Shown here one piece after another: positions 26,091 through 34,267 of a stretch of 38,498 nt of DNA. Source of the stretch: Crocinitomicaceae bacterium (GTDB lineage: Bacteria; Bacteroidota; Bacteroidia; Flavobacteriales_D; Crocinitomicaceae); contig JAGQYP010000036.1 in the NCBI GenBank assembly GCA_020436025.1, positions 1 to 38,498 of the forward strand, given 5' to 3'. A program made the position numbers and the translations under genes. The notes under the pieces were generated by a model. The model made no database searches and was not told the DNA's origin. It saw only the letters and a program-made list of their open reading frames with translations. Position 1 is the stretch's first letter. The number at the start of each line of letters is the position of its first letter.

Positions 26091-26122
26091 CAAACTTATA
26101 GACTTTATTTGATTTCCACAAA
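26091..26122 (-). promoter_or_regulatory. his operon promoter
   Basis: On the minus strand TTTG (26122-26119), a 20-bp spacer and TAAGTTTG (26098-26091) match the Bacteroidota -33/-7 consensus fully. A start about 5-8 bp downstream would place the leader-peptide ATG some 15 nt from the mRNA end. The -33 element lies 5 bp past the end of the upstream lipoprotein gene. Confidence 0.65.
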
Positions 26123-26126
26123 AAAA

Positions 26127-26504
26127 TTACTGTTTTTCATATGTATCTTCAACATGACAACCAACTTGATGGTCGTAAAAATGGGTTTTTAAAGTGTTTC
26201 CATTTTTTTCCAAAACCAAAATATTTGTGGTGTCTCCAGAAAGATTAAAGGTTACGGTAATAATTTGATCAGTGTAATTTAAATCCCAAGTAAATTCATT
26301 TATGGCTATTGTACTCACTATTGATTGACCTGTTTGGTCGGAGTTAAAAACTAAGCTGAAATCTGAACCAAGTGAATCAAGATCTATGACCTGTCCATTT
26401 GCAACTCTATGGATTAAATCCCATTGTCCCACAATATTTGAGTTGGTAGCTTTGTTACAAGAAATTAGTATGGACAACAATATAAGAAGGGATAGGTTTT
26501 TCAT
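26127..26504 (-). CDS. Lipocalin-like lipoprotein (copy 1)
   Basis: 125 residues. The signal peptide ends LISC (Cys about 16), followed by NKATNSNIVGQWDLIHRVANG, the N-terminal strand pattern of small lipocalin-like proteins common in Bacteroidota. The rest is beta-strand-like with short turns and ends HVEDTYEKQ. It is related to the proteins at 27004-27351 and 27436-27804 by the NK-x-(3-4)-NI(V/I)G(T/Q)W start and the EKQ end. The ligand or role is unknown. A promoter-like element inside an inverted repeat lies upstream. Confidence 0.83.
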   Translation of the reverse strand: MKNLSLLILLSILISCNKATNSNIVGQWDLIHRVANGQVIDLDSLGSDFSLVFNSDQTGQSIVSTIAINEFTWDLNYTDQIITVTFNLSGDTTNILVLEKNGNTLKTHFYDHQVGCHVEDTYEKQ

Positions 26505-26518
26505 TTTAAACAGATTAA

Positions 26519-26548
26519 GATTAGAATCAAATATATGTAATTCTAATC
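26519..26548 (-). promoter_or_regulatory. Promoter element inside a perfect inverted repeat
   Basis: GATTAGAAT (26519-26527) and ATTCTAATC (26540-26548) are perfect 9-nt inverted arms with a 12-nt spacer. The spacer contains TATATTTG on the minus strand (26535-26528), a full match to the -7 consensus, 24 bp before the lipoprotein ATG. The layout suits a dimeric repressor overlapping the promoter; no regulator gene lies adjacent. Confidence 0.45.
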
Positions 26549-26576
26549 CAAAAGAGAAAAGGAAAGATCAAGGATA

Positions 26577-26945
26577 CTATTTGACCAATGTTGCCCTTTT
26601 AAAATAGATTTTTGTTCCAACAGGAAGATAGATCAATATCAAACGATCCTCGTATATTTCGATTTTATATCGGTCGATTTGAGCGTCTTTTTCCGATGAA
26701 ACTTCAAGAACATTTTCTTTGATTACGTAATGCCCTACATCTCCAAATTTACTTGGATCTTTGTCGGGACCACTCATAAAAATGGCAGATTGCATTTCAT
26801 CTTCCGTAAAGCAAACATAGGCTGTATGTTTTTTCTCCACGCAAGAATCTTGCGTATAACAAGGAATCCAATAGCCTTGTAGATCAAGATCTTGACCTAA
26901 AACAAGGAATGGGGTGAAAATTAGAAAAGAAAATAGGAGTTTCAT
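26577..26945 (-). CDS. Small secreted protein of unknown function
   Basis: 122 residues from the ATG at 26945 (MKLLFSFLIFTPFLVLGQ), chosen because this gives a clean signal peptide; an in-frame extension upstream would run through a terminator. The mature part, DLDLQGYWIPCYTQDSCVEKKHTAYVCF, has three Cys near the start, then a beta-rich stretch ending IYFKRATLVK. It is about the size of the lipocalin-like neighbours and shares the GYW/GTW start, but has no lipobox. I do not recognise the family. Confidence 0.75.
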   Translation of the reverse strand: MKLLFSFLIFTPFLVLGQDLDLQGYWIPCYTQDSCVEKKHTAYVCFTEDEMQSAIFMSGPDKDPSKFGDVGHYVIKENVLEVSSEKDAQIDRYKIEIYEDRLILIYLPVGTKIYFKRATLVK

Positions 26946-26952
26946 GGGCGAA

Positions 26953-26983
26953 CAAAAAAAATCCCCGATTTTCACCGAGGATT
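26953..26983 (-). terminator. Intrinsic terminator after the 27004-27351 gene
   Basis: On the minus strand AATCCTCG, an 8-nt loop, and CGGGGATT (one G-U pair) are followed by TTTTTT. It starts 21 bp past the upstream stop and its T-run ends only about 8 bp before the ATG of the next gene (26945). Confidence 0.82.
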
Positions 26984-27003
26984 TTTCAGTTTTTTTAATT
27001 GGA

Positions 27004-27351
27004 CTATTGCTTTTCCATTGTCCACGAATAAGTATCCGTTCCGTTTACATATTCGAATTTTAATACTTTACCTTTTTTCTCTGTAACAGTATACATTTGA
27101 CCACTGATTGTCAAAGTTTTACCATCATCAGAAACAGTATAGGAAGTATTTCCTTGTGAAACTCCATCTTCGTAATAGGTTACATTCCCATCATCCATGA
27201 ATTCATAAGTTTGAACTACTCCAGTAGGGATTGCAGTTCCGTTAATCGCGAATTCAGTAACTTTCCAAGTTCCAACAATGTTTTTAGTAGTCAATTTGTT
27301 ACATGCAAATGCTAGCAAGGCAACAAATGATAATAGCATAAGTTTCTTCAT
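27004..27351 (-). CDS. Lipocalin-like lipoprotein (copy 2)
   Basis: 115 residues. The signal peptide ends LAFAC (Cys about 17), then NKLTTKNIVGTWKVTEFAINGT. Beta-strand-rich body with Gly/Asn turns (EFMDDGNVTYYEDG, VSDDGKTLTISG, YTVTEKKGKVLKFEYVNG) and the C-terminus SWTMEKQ. It is close to copy 3 (NKLTEKNIIGTW, YTVVEKKGDVLKVKYENNG), so the two arose by tandem duplication. An outer-membrane or periplasmic lipocalin-like role is likely, ligand unknown. It has its own promoter-like element (27381-27374) and terminator. Confidence 0.87.
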   Translation of the reverse strand: MKKLMLLSFVALLAFACNKLTTKNIVGTWKVTEFAINGTAIPTGVVQTYEFMDDGNVTYYEDGVSQGNTSYTVSDDGKTLTISGQMYTVTEKKGKVLKFEYVNGTDTYSWTMEKQ

Positions 27352-27373
27352 AATTGATAAATTTAATTTTTGA

Positions 27374-27381
27374 CAAATATA
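27374..27381 (-). promoter_or_regulatory. Possible -7 element for lipocalin-like copy 2
   Basis: TATATTTG on the minus strand, 22 bp before the ATG at 27351, matches TAnnTTTG. No TTG is found at the -33 distance. Confidence 0.35.
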
Positions 27382-27435
27382 ATTCTTTAATGTATTGATA
27401 GACTGATATTCATCAATAAATCAACTGAATTTTAT

Positions 27436-27804
27436 TTATTGTTTTTCGAATGTGTATTCGTAAGTCCCATTATTCTCATATTTCACTTTCAGGACATCTC
27501 CTTTTTTCTCAACAACGGTATACAATTGGCTGTTCCCAAGAGTGTTTGGAATAGTAATCGTTTGATTTTTTTCATCCAATACCCAAACCATTGTTGAGGT
27601 ATTGCCATTCAACGTACTTGTTCCAGTATTCCCTTCGTTAAAAACAACCACCCAAGTAAATGATGGGGGATCCTGACTTATTCCATTATAACTTGCTGCG
27701 GTCATGTTCCAAGTTCCAATGATGTTTTTTTCTGTCAACTTGTTACAACTAGTAGCAAGTAAAACTAAACCGAATACTACGGTCATTAATTTGATTGATT
27801 TCAT
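27436..27804 (-). CDS. Lipocalin-like lipoprotein (copy 3)
   Basis: 122 residues. The signal peptide ends LATSC (Cys about 20), then NKLTEKNIIGTWNMTAASYNG. It has a beta-rich body with VVVFNEGNTGTSTLNGN, VLDEKNQTITIPNTLG and YTVVEKKGDVLKVKYENNG, and the C-terminus YEYTFEKQ. It is more similar to copy 2 than to copy 1. It lies 13 bp after the M49 peptidase gene and is probably co-transcribed with it. Confidence 0.87.
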   Translation of the reverse strand: MKSIKLMTVVFGLVLLATSCNKLTEKNIIGTWNMTAASYNGISQDPPSFTWVVVFNEGNTGTSTLNGNTSTMVWVLDEKNQTITIPNTLGNSQLYTVVEKKGDVLKVKYENNGTYEYTFEKQ

Positions 27805-27817
27805 AGATAATTGATTT

Positions 27818-29863
27818 TTATTTTAAAAAGTTATAAGTATTACCATAGAACATCATTTGCTCTATGAATCCTTGTTCATAATTGATTTTGATATCGATGA
27901 TTTCACCATTTTCTTCCACTGCTTCTAAAACAGGATTTACAAAACCGTTGTAAGGTGCAATGTTCAATGGTGCAGATCTATCCAAAACTTCTTTGTGAAT
28001 CGCCTGATCTACTTTCACTCCATAGGTTTCAACCAAGTTTTTTCCTGCTTCAAAATCTCCTTCTGATTTGATTCTTTGAATTTCCTTCAACAATTCTCCA
28101 AAAAGCACTTGCAATTTCTCGTAATCATTGATTTCAAAGTAAGTCTTGCCATCTTTTTGAACTTTGGAAATAACATTATCAGCAGCTCCTTTTTCAAATA
28201 CCCATCCAGCAACCAATTGACGGTTTCTCATGTGATCTTCTTCTACTTCATCTCCAATTTCCAATCTTCTTAACTGCAACATCAATCCGTTTCGGATATA
28301 GGAATCGTATTCTGCTTTTCCAACTTCCAAAGATTCCATCAAACCTAATTCCACCATTTTTGGATTCATCAAATAAAACAGAGCAACCAAATCTGCTCTA
28401 GCTTCTTCCAAGGTAGACGAATAGTTCTTCAAAGTTTCATGCGGAGGCAAAATACCTGGGTTTAATTTTCCAGATGCATGTCCTACCACTTCATGCAAAG
28501 CAGTATGCAATTTAGAGCCAATTTTTCCGTATTTCTTTGCTCTTTCAATTTCTTCTTCATCATGAGCAAATTCTGTCAGCATTCCCTCTCCAGAAGCTTC
28601 ATTATAGGCTTCTACGATGTTTCCAAGTGATACTGATTTTGAACCGTGCTCAGTTCTGATCCAGTTGGCATTTGGTAAATTCACACCAATTGGGGTAGAA
28701 GGACTCGCATCACCAGCTTCACCGGCAACCGTAACCACTTTGTAAGTTACTCCTGTTACTTTTTTCTTCTTGTGCTCATCCATGATCGAAGAATTGTCTT
28801 CAAACCACTGCACGTTGTCCTGAAGTACCTTCATTCTTTCTGAAGCTTCAAAATCTTTAATTTGAACTACAGTTTCATAAGCACCTCTCATTCCTTTTGC
28901 ATCGCCATATACCTCAATGAAAGAATTGATGTAATCTATATCTCCTTCTGTGGCTCCAGCCCAGGCAATATTGTATTGATCCCATACTTTTAAATCTCCT
29001 GTTTTGTAGTATTCAATCAACAGTTTTAAAGCTTCTGCTTGTTGGTCATTTTCAGCAACCGTAACAGCTTTTTCCAACCAGAAAATGATTTTGTCAATGG
29101 CTTCTCCATATAATCCACCAGACTTCCATACATCTTCATAAACATTTCCACCATCATCAATTTTCATGGTAGAGTTCAATCCGTAAGAAATGGGTCTTGG
29201 ATCCTTTTTATCAACGATTCGATTGTAGTATTCTTCCACCATTTGCTGTGTTACTCCCGGAGCGTAAAAGTTATTTGCAGATGCTGCAATCAAATCTACT
29301 CCAGAGGCTTTGTTTACTCTTTTCATGTCTTCTGTTGTAGAATACATCAAATCAATAATTTCATCTGATAATGAAGCTCCCGATTCACTCAAGAGTGACT
29401 TAAAGTAATCTTTTGAAAATTTTGGAATGAATTTGACAGTAGAATAATGGTGATGAATTCCATTTGAAAAGAATACACGTTTAGCATATTCATCAAAATT
29501 CTTCCAATCTTCTGATGTTTCTGATTCTCTCCCACCAGCATTGTATATGCTCTCTATCGCTTTTCTAATCTCTAAATTATGTCTGTAATTCTGATCCCAG
29601 ATGATGTCTCTTCCCGACATTCCAGCTTGAACCAAATAATAAACCAGTTTCTTCTGATTAAGGCTCAACTTATCAAACCCATTGATTTTGTATCTTAAAA
29701 CTTGTATGTCAGCAAATCGGTCTAACTTATACCAATTGTCTTCGTTAGATGTACTTGCTTCTTTATTTTCCTTTGTATTTTTTTCATCGGTTTTTTCTGC
29801 TCCTTCTCCGCATGAGGCTAAGAACAGACCGGCTAATGATAGTGTAATGAACTTTTTCTTCAT
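27818..29863 (-). CDS. Dipeptidyl-peptidase III-like lipoprotein (M49 family)
   Basis: 681 residues. The signal peptide ends LFLASC (Cys18), followed by a polar linker to about residue 42, so the enzyme is lipid-anchored and faces the periplasm or cell surface, unlike cytosolic eukaryotic DPP III. The zinc motif is HEVVGH (457-462), with the family's second motif EEARAD (486-491); these match HELLGH and EECRAE of human DPP3. The shorter bacterial spacing between His and Glu, HExxGH, is kept. It likely releases dipeptides from peptide N-termini. It may form an operon with the lipocalin-like gene that follows. Confidence 0.92.
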   Translation of the reverse strand: MKKKFITLSLAGLFLASCGEGAEKTDEKNTKENKEASTSNEDNWYKLDRFADIQVLRYKINGFDKLSLNQKKLVYYLVQAGMSGRDIIWDQNYRHNLEIRKAIESIYNAGGRESETSEDWKNFDEYAKRVFFSNGIHHHYSTVKFIPKFSKDYFKSLLSESGASLSDEIIDLMYSTTEDMKRVNKASGVDLIAASANNFYAPGVTQQMVEEYYNRIVDKKDPRPISYGLNSTMKIDDGGNVYEDVWKSGGLYGEAIDKIIFWLEKAVTVAENDQQAEALKLLIEYYKTGDLKVWDQYNIAWAGATEGDIDYINSFIEVYGDAKGMRGAYETVVQIKDFEASERMKVLQDNVQWFEDNSSIMDEHKKKKVTGVTYKVVTVAGEAGDASPSTPIGVNLPNANWIRTEHGSKSVSLGNIVEAYNEASGEGMLTEFAHDEEEIERAKKYGKIGSKLHTALHEVVGHASGKLNPGILPPHETLKNYSSTLEEARADLVALFYLMNPKMVELGLMESLEVGKAEYDSYIRNGLMLQLRRLEIGDEVEEDHMRNRQLVAGWVFEKGAADNVISKVQKDGKTYFEINDYEKLQVLFGELLKEIQRIKSEGDFEAGKNLVETYGVKVDQAIHKEVLDRSAPLNIAPYNGFVNPVLEAVEENGEIIDIKINYEQGFIEQMMFYGNTYNFLK

Positions 29864-30124
29864 GATTTTGTTTTTAACGCGAAACGAATATAAGGAATTT
29901 GACCTGAAACTTCTAAAAATTATGATGATGAGGTAGTCACAAATAATGGAGGATTGTAGTTAGTTCAAAGGTAGAGGTAACTCCAAATAAAACAACGAGT
30001 TATATTGTGAATGGATGGGAAAAAGAAAAAGTAAATTTTAATTCAAAGTAGCAAAAAAGGACTAATGGTGTTTACTTTTTGACAAGTCAAGAAACTAAAT
30101 TTCGTTAATTAACTTATCAATGAA

Positions 30125-30790
30125 CTAAACCAAATCCTGATCCACATAAACCTTATCATGGTTAATGTTTTCCAGAACTTTCTCAATTACCAATTTCTGG
30201 TTTTCTTTTGAAAGACTTTTTAAGGGAAATTTCAATTGGAGGTCGGTCATGTATTCAAAATAGATCTGGTCAAAGTCCTTTTCCATTTTGCGTAAACCGT
30301 GAAAATAATACCCACTTAACTGGCGATCTAGTAAAATCAAGGCTTTTTTATTTACGGCAACAGCATACAGATTTTTAGATCTTACCCAGAGGATGTAAAA
30401 GATGTTCTCCAATCCAAAAAGAAGAAGAGCCAAACCTAAATTTCTGGTCAACTCCGCATTTTGTGCGAAAAAGTATCCAAATGCAATCGCAAAAAGGGCT
30501 TCCAACCAGTTGCTAACACTTTTACTGGTATACCAGCTTTTTTCTACAGGAACTTTAATGATGAAGGAATCTATCTTCCAAAAGGCTCTAATCACGGACC
30601 ATTTTTGATAGACTCGGAATAAATTGATCATTAGGATAAATGCAAATACACCGGTATAAATTTGAGTTTGAAACGGAATGTGAGCGGCATTTTTTTCTGG
30701 CCAAAATTCCAGTTCATGTTTGATTGCAAAGGCTAAAAAAGCTGCAGGAATCAGTACGATTACTGATAAAAAATTAACGAATTTGTTCAT
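30125..30790 (-). CDS. Predicted inner-membrane protein of unknown function
   Basis: 221 residues with four hydrophobic segments: about 5-24, 43-60, 88-107 and 113-135. A soluble C-terminal part follows (about 140-221), rich in Lys, Asp and Phe. No signal for cleavage or lipidation. The ATG follows the TAA of the DUF349 gene directly, with no spacer, so translation is probably coupled. I do not recognise a family. The 261-bp gap downstream shows only AT-rich DNA with a small palindrome (AAGTTAATTAACTT near 30107) and no strong terminator. Confidence 0.8.
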   Translation of the reverse strand: MNKFVNFLSVIVLIPAAFLAFAIKHELEFWPEKNAAHIPFQTQIYTGVFAFILMINLFRVYQKWSVIRAFWKIDSFIIKVPVEKSWYTSKSVSNWLEALFAIAFGYFFAQNAELTRNLGLALLLFGLENIFYILWVRSKNLYAVAVNKKALILLDRQLSGYYFHGLRKMEKDFDQIYFEYMTDLQLKFPLKSLSKENQKLVIEKVLENINHDKVYVDQDLV

Positions 30791-32506
30791 TTAAGGTCTT
30801 GGAATTTGTTTCAAAGTGGCCTTTAATTTTTCCACTTCATTTTTAGCCTTTTCGATCTTCTTTTTTACTTCAATGACCATGGGATTCTTTTCACTTCCTT
30901 TTCCGAAGAAGCCCAAATTGTTTTCCAACTGAATAATTTCATCATTGAATTTCGTGATCTGTTTTCTGATTCGATCTCTTTCCTTGAACAAAAGATCTTC
31001 AGCATTTTGGCTGTTCATGATGGTCTCGATTTTGGATTTCAACAAAAGATCTTCTTTCTCTTGTTTGTCCATATCCAAGGCATCGTATTGGGTGTCAATA
31101 GCTTCTTTATACGCTTTGTATATTCTGTCTTTTTCTTTGAATGGCACATTTCCCAATGCATTGAATTCAGCTGATAATTCTTTGAGCTGGCCAATGATTT
31201 CTTTCGGTTCCCCTGAAGGCTTGAAGGCTTTGATTTTCTCTATTAAAGCTTCCTTTTTCTTCAGGTTCTCAATATTCTGTTCGTCTTGTTTTTCAAAATG
31301 TTTCTGACGGGCATCAAAGAAATCATCACAGTGACTTCTAAAAATTTTCCAAAGCTTTTGCTCCCATCTTGGTCCAGCATTTCCTAAACTTTTCCATTGA
31401 TTTTGGAGTTTTTTAATTTGCTCGGAAGCTTTCTTCCATTCCTGTGAGGTTTTAAGTTCATGAACCTTTTGAATAATGGCTTCCTTGGCTTCCTTTACCT
31501 TTACAAAATCTTGATTTCGATCCTTGTAATAGGCTCTTTTCTTGTCAAAGAATCCATCGCAGATTTCTCTAAATTCCTTCCAAAGTTTTTCGTTTTCTTC
31601 TCTAGGACCAAACCCAATGCTCTTCCATTCTTTTTGAATGTCCATCACTTTCTGAGTTTGCTTCTCCCAATGTTTGTGGGTTTCAGGGTCTCTACTTAAA
31701 ACTTCTTTTAACCTTCCGATCAGTTCTGCCTTTTTCTCAAGGTTTTGAGCAGACTCTTCTCTTCTGCTTTCATAAAAGTCCTTGATCTTATTGTAAAGTT
31801 CTTTTACCGTATTCCAATATTCACTTTTGATTGACTCCCAGTCTTCTTGTCTGGTAGGACCAATATTTTCCCACTCATTTTGCAAGAAACGGAGTTCGCC
31901 TTCAATCACTTTCACGCTCGTTTCATTCAAGAGGTTTTTCAGTGATTCAATCACTTCCTCTTTACGTTGTAAGTTTCTTTTAAGATCGTTTTCCTGAAGT
32001 GCTTTGTAAATATTGATGTTGTAGTAAAAATCCTCGACTAGCTGGCTATATTCTTGCTGAATATCGTGATGTACTTTTTTGGAGACACTTCCTATCTCAC
32101 TCCATTTGTCTCTTACTTCTTTGATTCTGGAGAAAGCCTTCCCAATATTCTCTTCATTTTGAACCAGATCTCTCAATTCTTTGATCAGGTCTTTCTTGAT
32201 GGCCAAATTTTTAGCTTCTTCTTCATCTCTTGCCTTGAAAAACTCCGCTCTTTTGGTCTTAAATGCTTCCGCTAGTTGCTTGAATTTCTCTAGTTCCTCT
32301 TTTTTGGAGGAGTCTTCCTGAGTTTCAGCTGCAATTTGTTCTTCCGATTTTTCTTCCTCCTCTTCTGATTCCTCAGATGATTTGTCTTCGTCGTTTACAA
32401 TATCATAGAATTTCTGAGTAAGGTCTGAAAACTCCTGATTCAGCTCCATTGTAAAATCCAAATCCTTTAATTCTTCAAGTCGGCTTAAAATTGCATTTTT
32501 GTCCAT
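30791..32506 (-). CDS. DUF349-repeat coiled-coil protein
   Basis: 571 residues, soluble and highly charged. After an acidic N-terminal segment (Glu/Ser-rich, about 42-70) come five DUF349-type helical repeats of 65-80 residues. Each ends in a W/F-x-x-(I/L)G signature: DKWSEIGSV, NEWENIGPT, KEWKSIGFG, NQWKSLGNA and AEFNALGNV. A final coiled coil (about 510-571) closes the protein. DUF349 proteins are widespread in Bacteroidota, function unclear. It shares a junction with the downstream membrane protein gene. Confidence 0.9.
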   Translation of the reverse strand: MDKNAILSRLEELKDLDFTMELNQEFSDLTQKFYDIVNDEDKSSEESEEEEEKSEEQIAAETQEDSSKKEELEKFKQLAEAFKTKRAEFFKARDEEEAKNLAIKKDLIKELRDLVQNEENIGKAFSRIKEVRDKWSEIGSVSKKVHHDIQQEYSQLVEDFYYNINIYKALQENDLKRNLQRKEEVIESLKNLLNETSVKVIEGELRFLQNEWENIGPTRQEDWESIKSEYWNTVKELYNKIKDFYESRREESAQNLEKKAELIGRLKEVLSRDPETHKHWEKQTQKVMDIQKEWKSIGFGPREENEKLWKEFREICDGFFDKKRAYYKDRNQDFVKVKEAKEAIIQKVHELKTSQEWKKASEQIKKLQNQWKSLGNAGPRWEQKLWKIFRSHCDDFFDARQKHFEKQDEQNIENLKKKEALIEKIKAFKPSGEPKEIIGQLKELSAEFNALGNVPFKEKDRIYKAYKEAIDTQYDALDMDKQEKEDLLLKSKIETIMNSQNAEDLLFKERDRIRKQITKFNDEIIQLENNLGFFGKGSEKNPMVIEVKKKIEKAKNEVEKLKATLKQIPRP

Positions 32507-32530
32507 CGTTCTTAGGTTTCCGAGGAAAAA

Positions 32531-33445
32531 TCAGATATCAAAATAAGTTAATTCTTTGAACTGATTCATTCTCGCAGTTATATCTTGTTGAGTCAGATTT
32601 TCTAATCTTTCTGTCCCAAATTTTTCTACGCAAAAAGAAGCCATTGCCGATCCAGCAACTACCGCTTTCTTCATTTCTTTAAAATTGACTTCTCCTGACT
32701 GAGCTAAATATCCCATGAATCCTCCAGCAAAAGTATCTCCAGCTCCAGTTGGATCAAAAACTTCTTCCAAAGGCAAGGCAGCAATATGGAAAATCTGATG
32801 TTCCCCAAACAATAAGGCTCCATGCTCTCCTTTCTTGATAATCAAATATTTTGGACCCATATCCATGATCACTTTTGCTGCTTTTACCAAAGAGTATTCT
32901 CCTGAAAGTTGTCTCGCTTCCTCATCATTGATAATTAAAACGTCAACCAATCTCAAAGTTTCTTTTAAGTCATTCAGAGCAATGTCCATCCAGAAATTCA
33001 TGGTGTCCATGGCAATCAATTTGGGTCTGTTTTTTAAACGTTCAATCACTGTTCTCTGAACCGATGGAGTCAAATTCCCCAACATTAAAAACTCACAGTC
33101 CTGGTACGAGGCTGGAACAATGGGATCAAAGGTTTCCAGTACATTTAATTCGGTTACCAAAGTATCTCTTGAGTTTAGATCGTTGTGGTATTTTCCAGAC
33201 CAAAAGAAGGATTTTTCTCCTTGTTTCACTTGCAATCCTTCAAGATCAACGCCTCTGTCTGCTAAATCCGACATAGTTGTTTTTGGAAAGTCCTCCCCAA
33301 CAACAGAAATGATTTTCTGATTCTTCGTAAAGTAAGATGCTGAGTAGGCAATATAGGTTCCTGCTCCTCCTACAATCTTGTCTGTTTTTCCAAACGGTGT
33401 TTCGATAGCGTCAAATGCCACACTACCAACTGTTACTAAACTCAT
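32531..33445 (-). CDS. PfkB-family sugar/nucleoside kinase
   Basis: 304 residues, ribokinase fold. N-terminal GSVAFDAIETPFG and GGAGTYIAYSA (26-36) form the substrate side. LIINDEEARQLSG (170-182) and the PfkB signature 2 DPTGAGDTFAGGF (231-243), with catalytic Asp237, are intact. It probably phosphorylates a sugar or nucleoside, but the substrate cannot be told; it is not within a sugar utilisation cluster. A -7-like TATATTTG lies at 33483-33476. The DUF349 gene starts 24 bp downstream of its stop, so the two may be co-transcribed. Confidence 0.9.
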   Translation of the reverse strand: MSLVTVGSVAFDAIETPFGKTDKIVGGAGTYIAYSASYFTKNQKIISVVGEDFPKTTMSDLADRGVDLEGLQVKQGEKSFFWSGKYHNDLNSRDTLVTELNVLETFDPIVPASYQDCEFLMLGNLTPSVQRTVIERLKNRPKLIAMDTMNFWMDIALNDLKETLRLVDVLIINDEEARQLSGEYSLVKAAKVIMDMGPKYLIIKKGEHGALLFGEHQIFHIAALPLEEVFDPTGAGDTFAGGFMGYLAQSGEVNFKEMKKAVVAGSAMASFCVEKFGTERLENLTQQDITARMNQFKELTYFDI

Positions 33446-33475
33446 ATTTTGTATGCTAATTCGTTACTAAAAGCA

Positions 33476-33483
33476 CAAATATA
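33476..33483 (-). promoter_or_regulatory. Possible -7 element for the PfkB kinase gene
   Basis: TATATTTG on the minus strand, 30 bp before the ATG at 33445. No -33 TTG is seen at the expected distance. Confidence 0.35.
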
Positions 33484-33562
33484 TTGATATTCCCTTTTCT
33501 TACGTTAATTATTCGTTATCATTTGGGCTAAACACTTATTTTTGAACCGAAATTATTTGGGC

Positions 33563-34267
33563 ATGTTGAAACACTTTGTATACTTAAATTTGATCATTTT
33601 ATTAGTTGCTTGTTCTGAATCCTCAAAAGAAGAGCAAAAAACAGAAACTAAAGAAGTTGTCGGGGAGATGCCTGCGCCTTTGGAGTACTTTTATCCGAAA
33701 GACACAACGGTTTACATGTATGTATATCAAAATACTAAAAATCCCGATGATCAATATATTGAGCGGGTCATGTACAAAGAAGTGGATGGAGTAGATCATT
33801 TTTTTGTTTCTAGATACGATGCCAGAATGAACCCTATTTTTACCATGTCTTATTGGGTTTTGGAAGGAAATATTGAACTTATGAAGGCGAATATGGTGAT
33901 AGGCCGAGTGCCTTACGAAAGCAAGATTAAAAATGGATTCACTTTTCCAACTGGAGCAAATATGGTAGCCAACACCACTTATGATTTTCCGGTAAATGAC
34001 TCCATCATACAGGTTATCGAGATCAATAGAAAATTCAAAGGATTAGACACCTTAAATGAAGGAGGTTTGGTTTCTCCATGCATTGTGTTTAAGGATTCCG
34101 TTAGAACAACATATGTCGACATCAAGAACGAACAACATACGAGTCAGCCAGGATATTTAGAGACCTATTTTGAAAAAGGAATTGGTAAAATTTTAGAGAA
34201 AAATGATCGAATGGGTTATCGATTAATCATGAGAACTACCGCAGATCAGTTTGCAAAACTCCAATAA
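33563..34267 (+). CDS. Putative lipoprotein of unknown function
   Basis: 234 residues from the ATG at 33563 (MLKHFVYLNLIILLVACSES), which gives a standard lipobox (LVAC); a TTG at 33542 would add seven residues. A polar Glu/Lys linker is followed by a domain with YFYPKDTTVYMYVYQNTKNPDD, FPTGANMVANTTYDFPVND and YLETYFEKGIGKILEKNDRMGYRL. The last phrase resembles wording common in secreted Bacteroidota proteins that end in an amphipathic beta-strand. No family recognised. The 3' end overlaps dxr by 32 bp on the opposite strand. Confidence 0.8.
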   Translation: MLKHFVYLNLIILLVACSESSKEEQKTETKEVVGEMPAPLEYFYPKDTTVYMYVYQNTKNPDDQYIERVMYKEVDGVDHFFVSRYDARMNPIFTMSYWVLEGNIELMKANMVIGRVPYESKIKNGFTFPTGANMVANTTYDFPVNDSIIQVIEINRKFKGLDTLNEGGLVSPCIVFKDSVRTTYVDIKNEQHTSQPGYLETYFEKGIGKILEKNDRMGYRLIMRTTADQFAKLQ

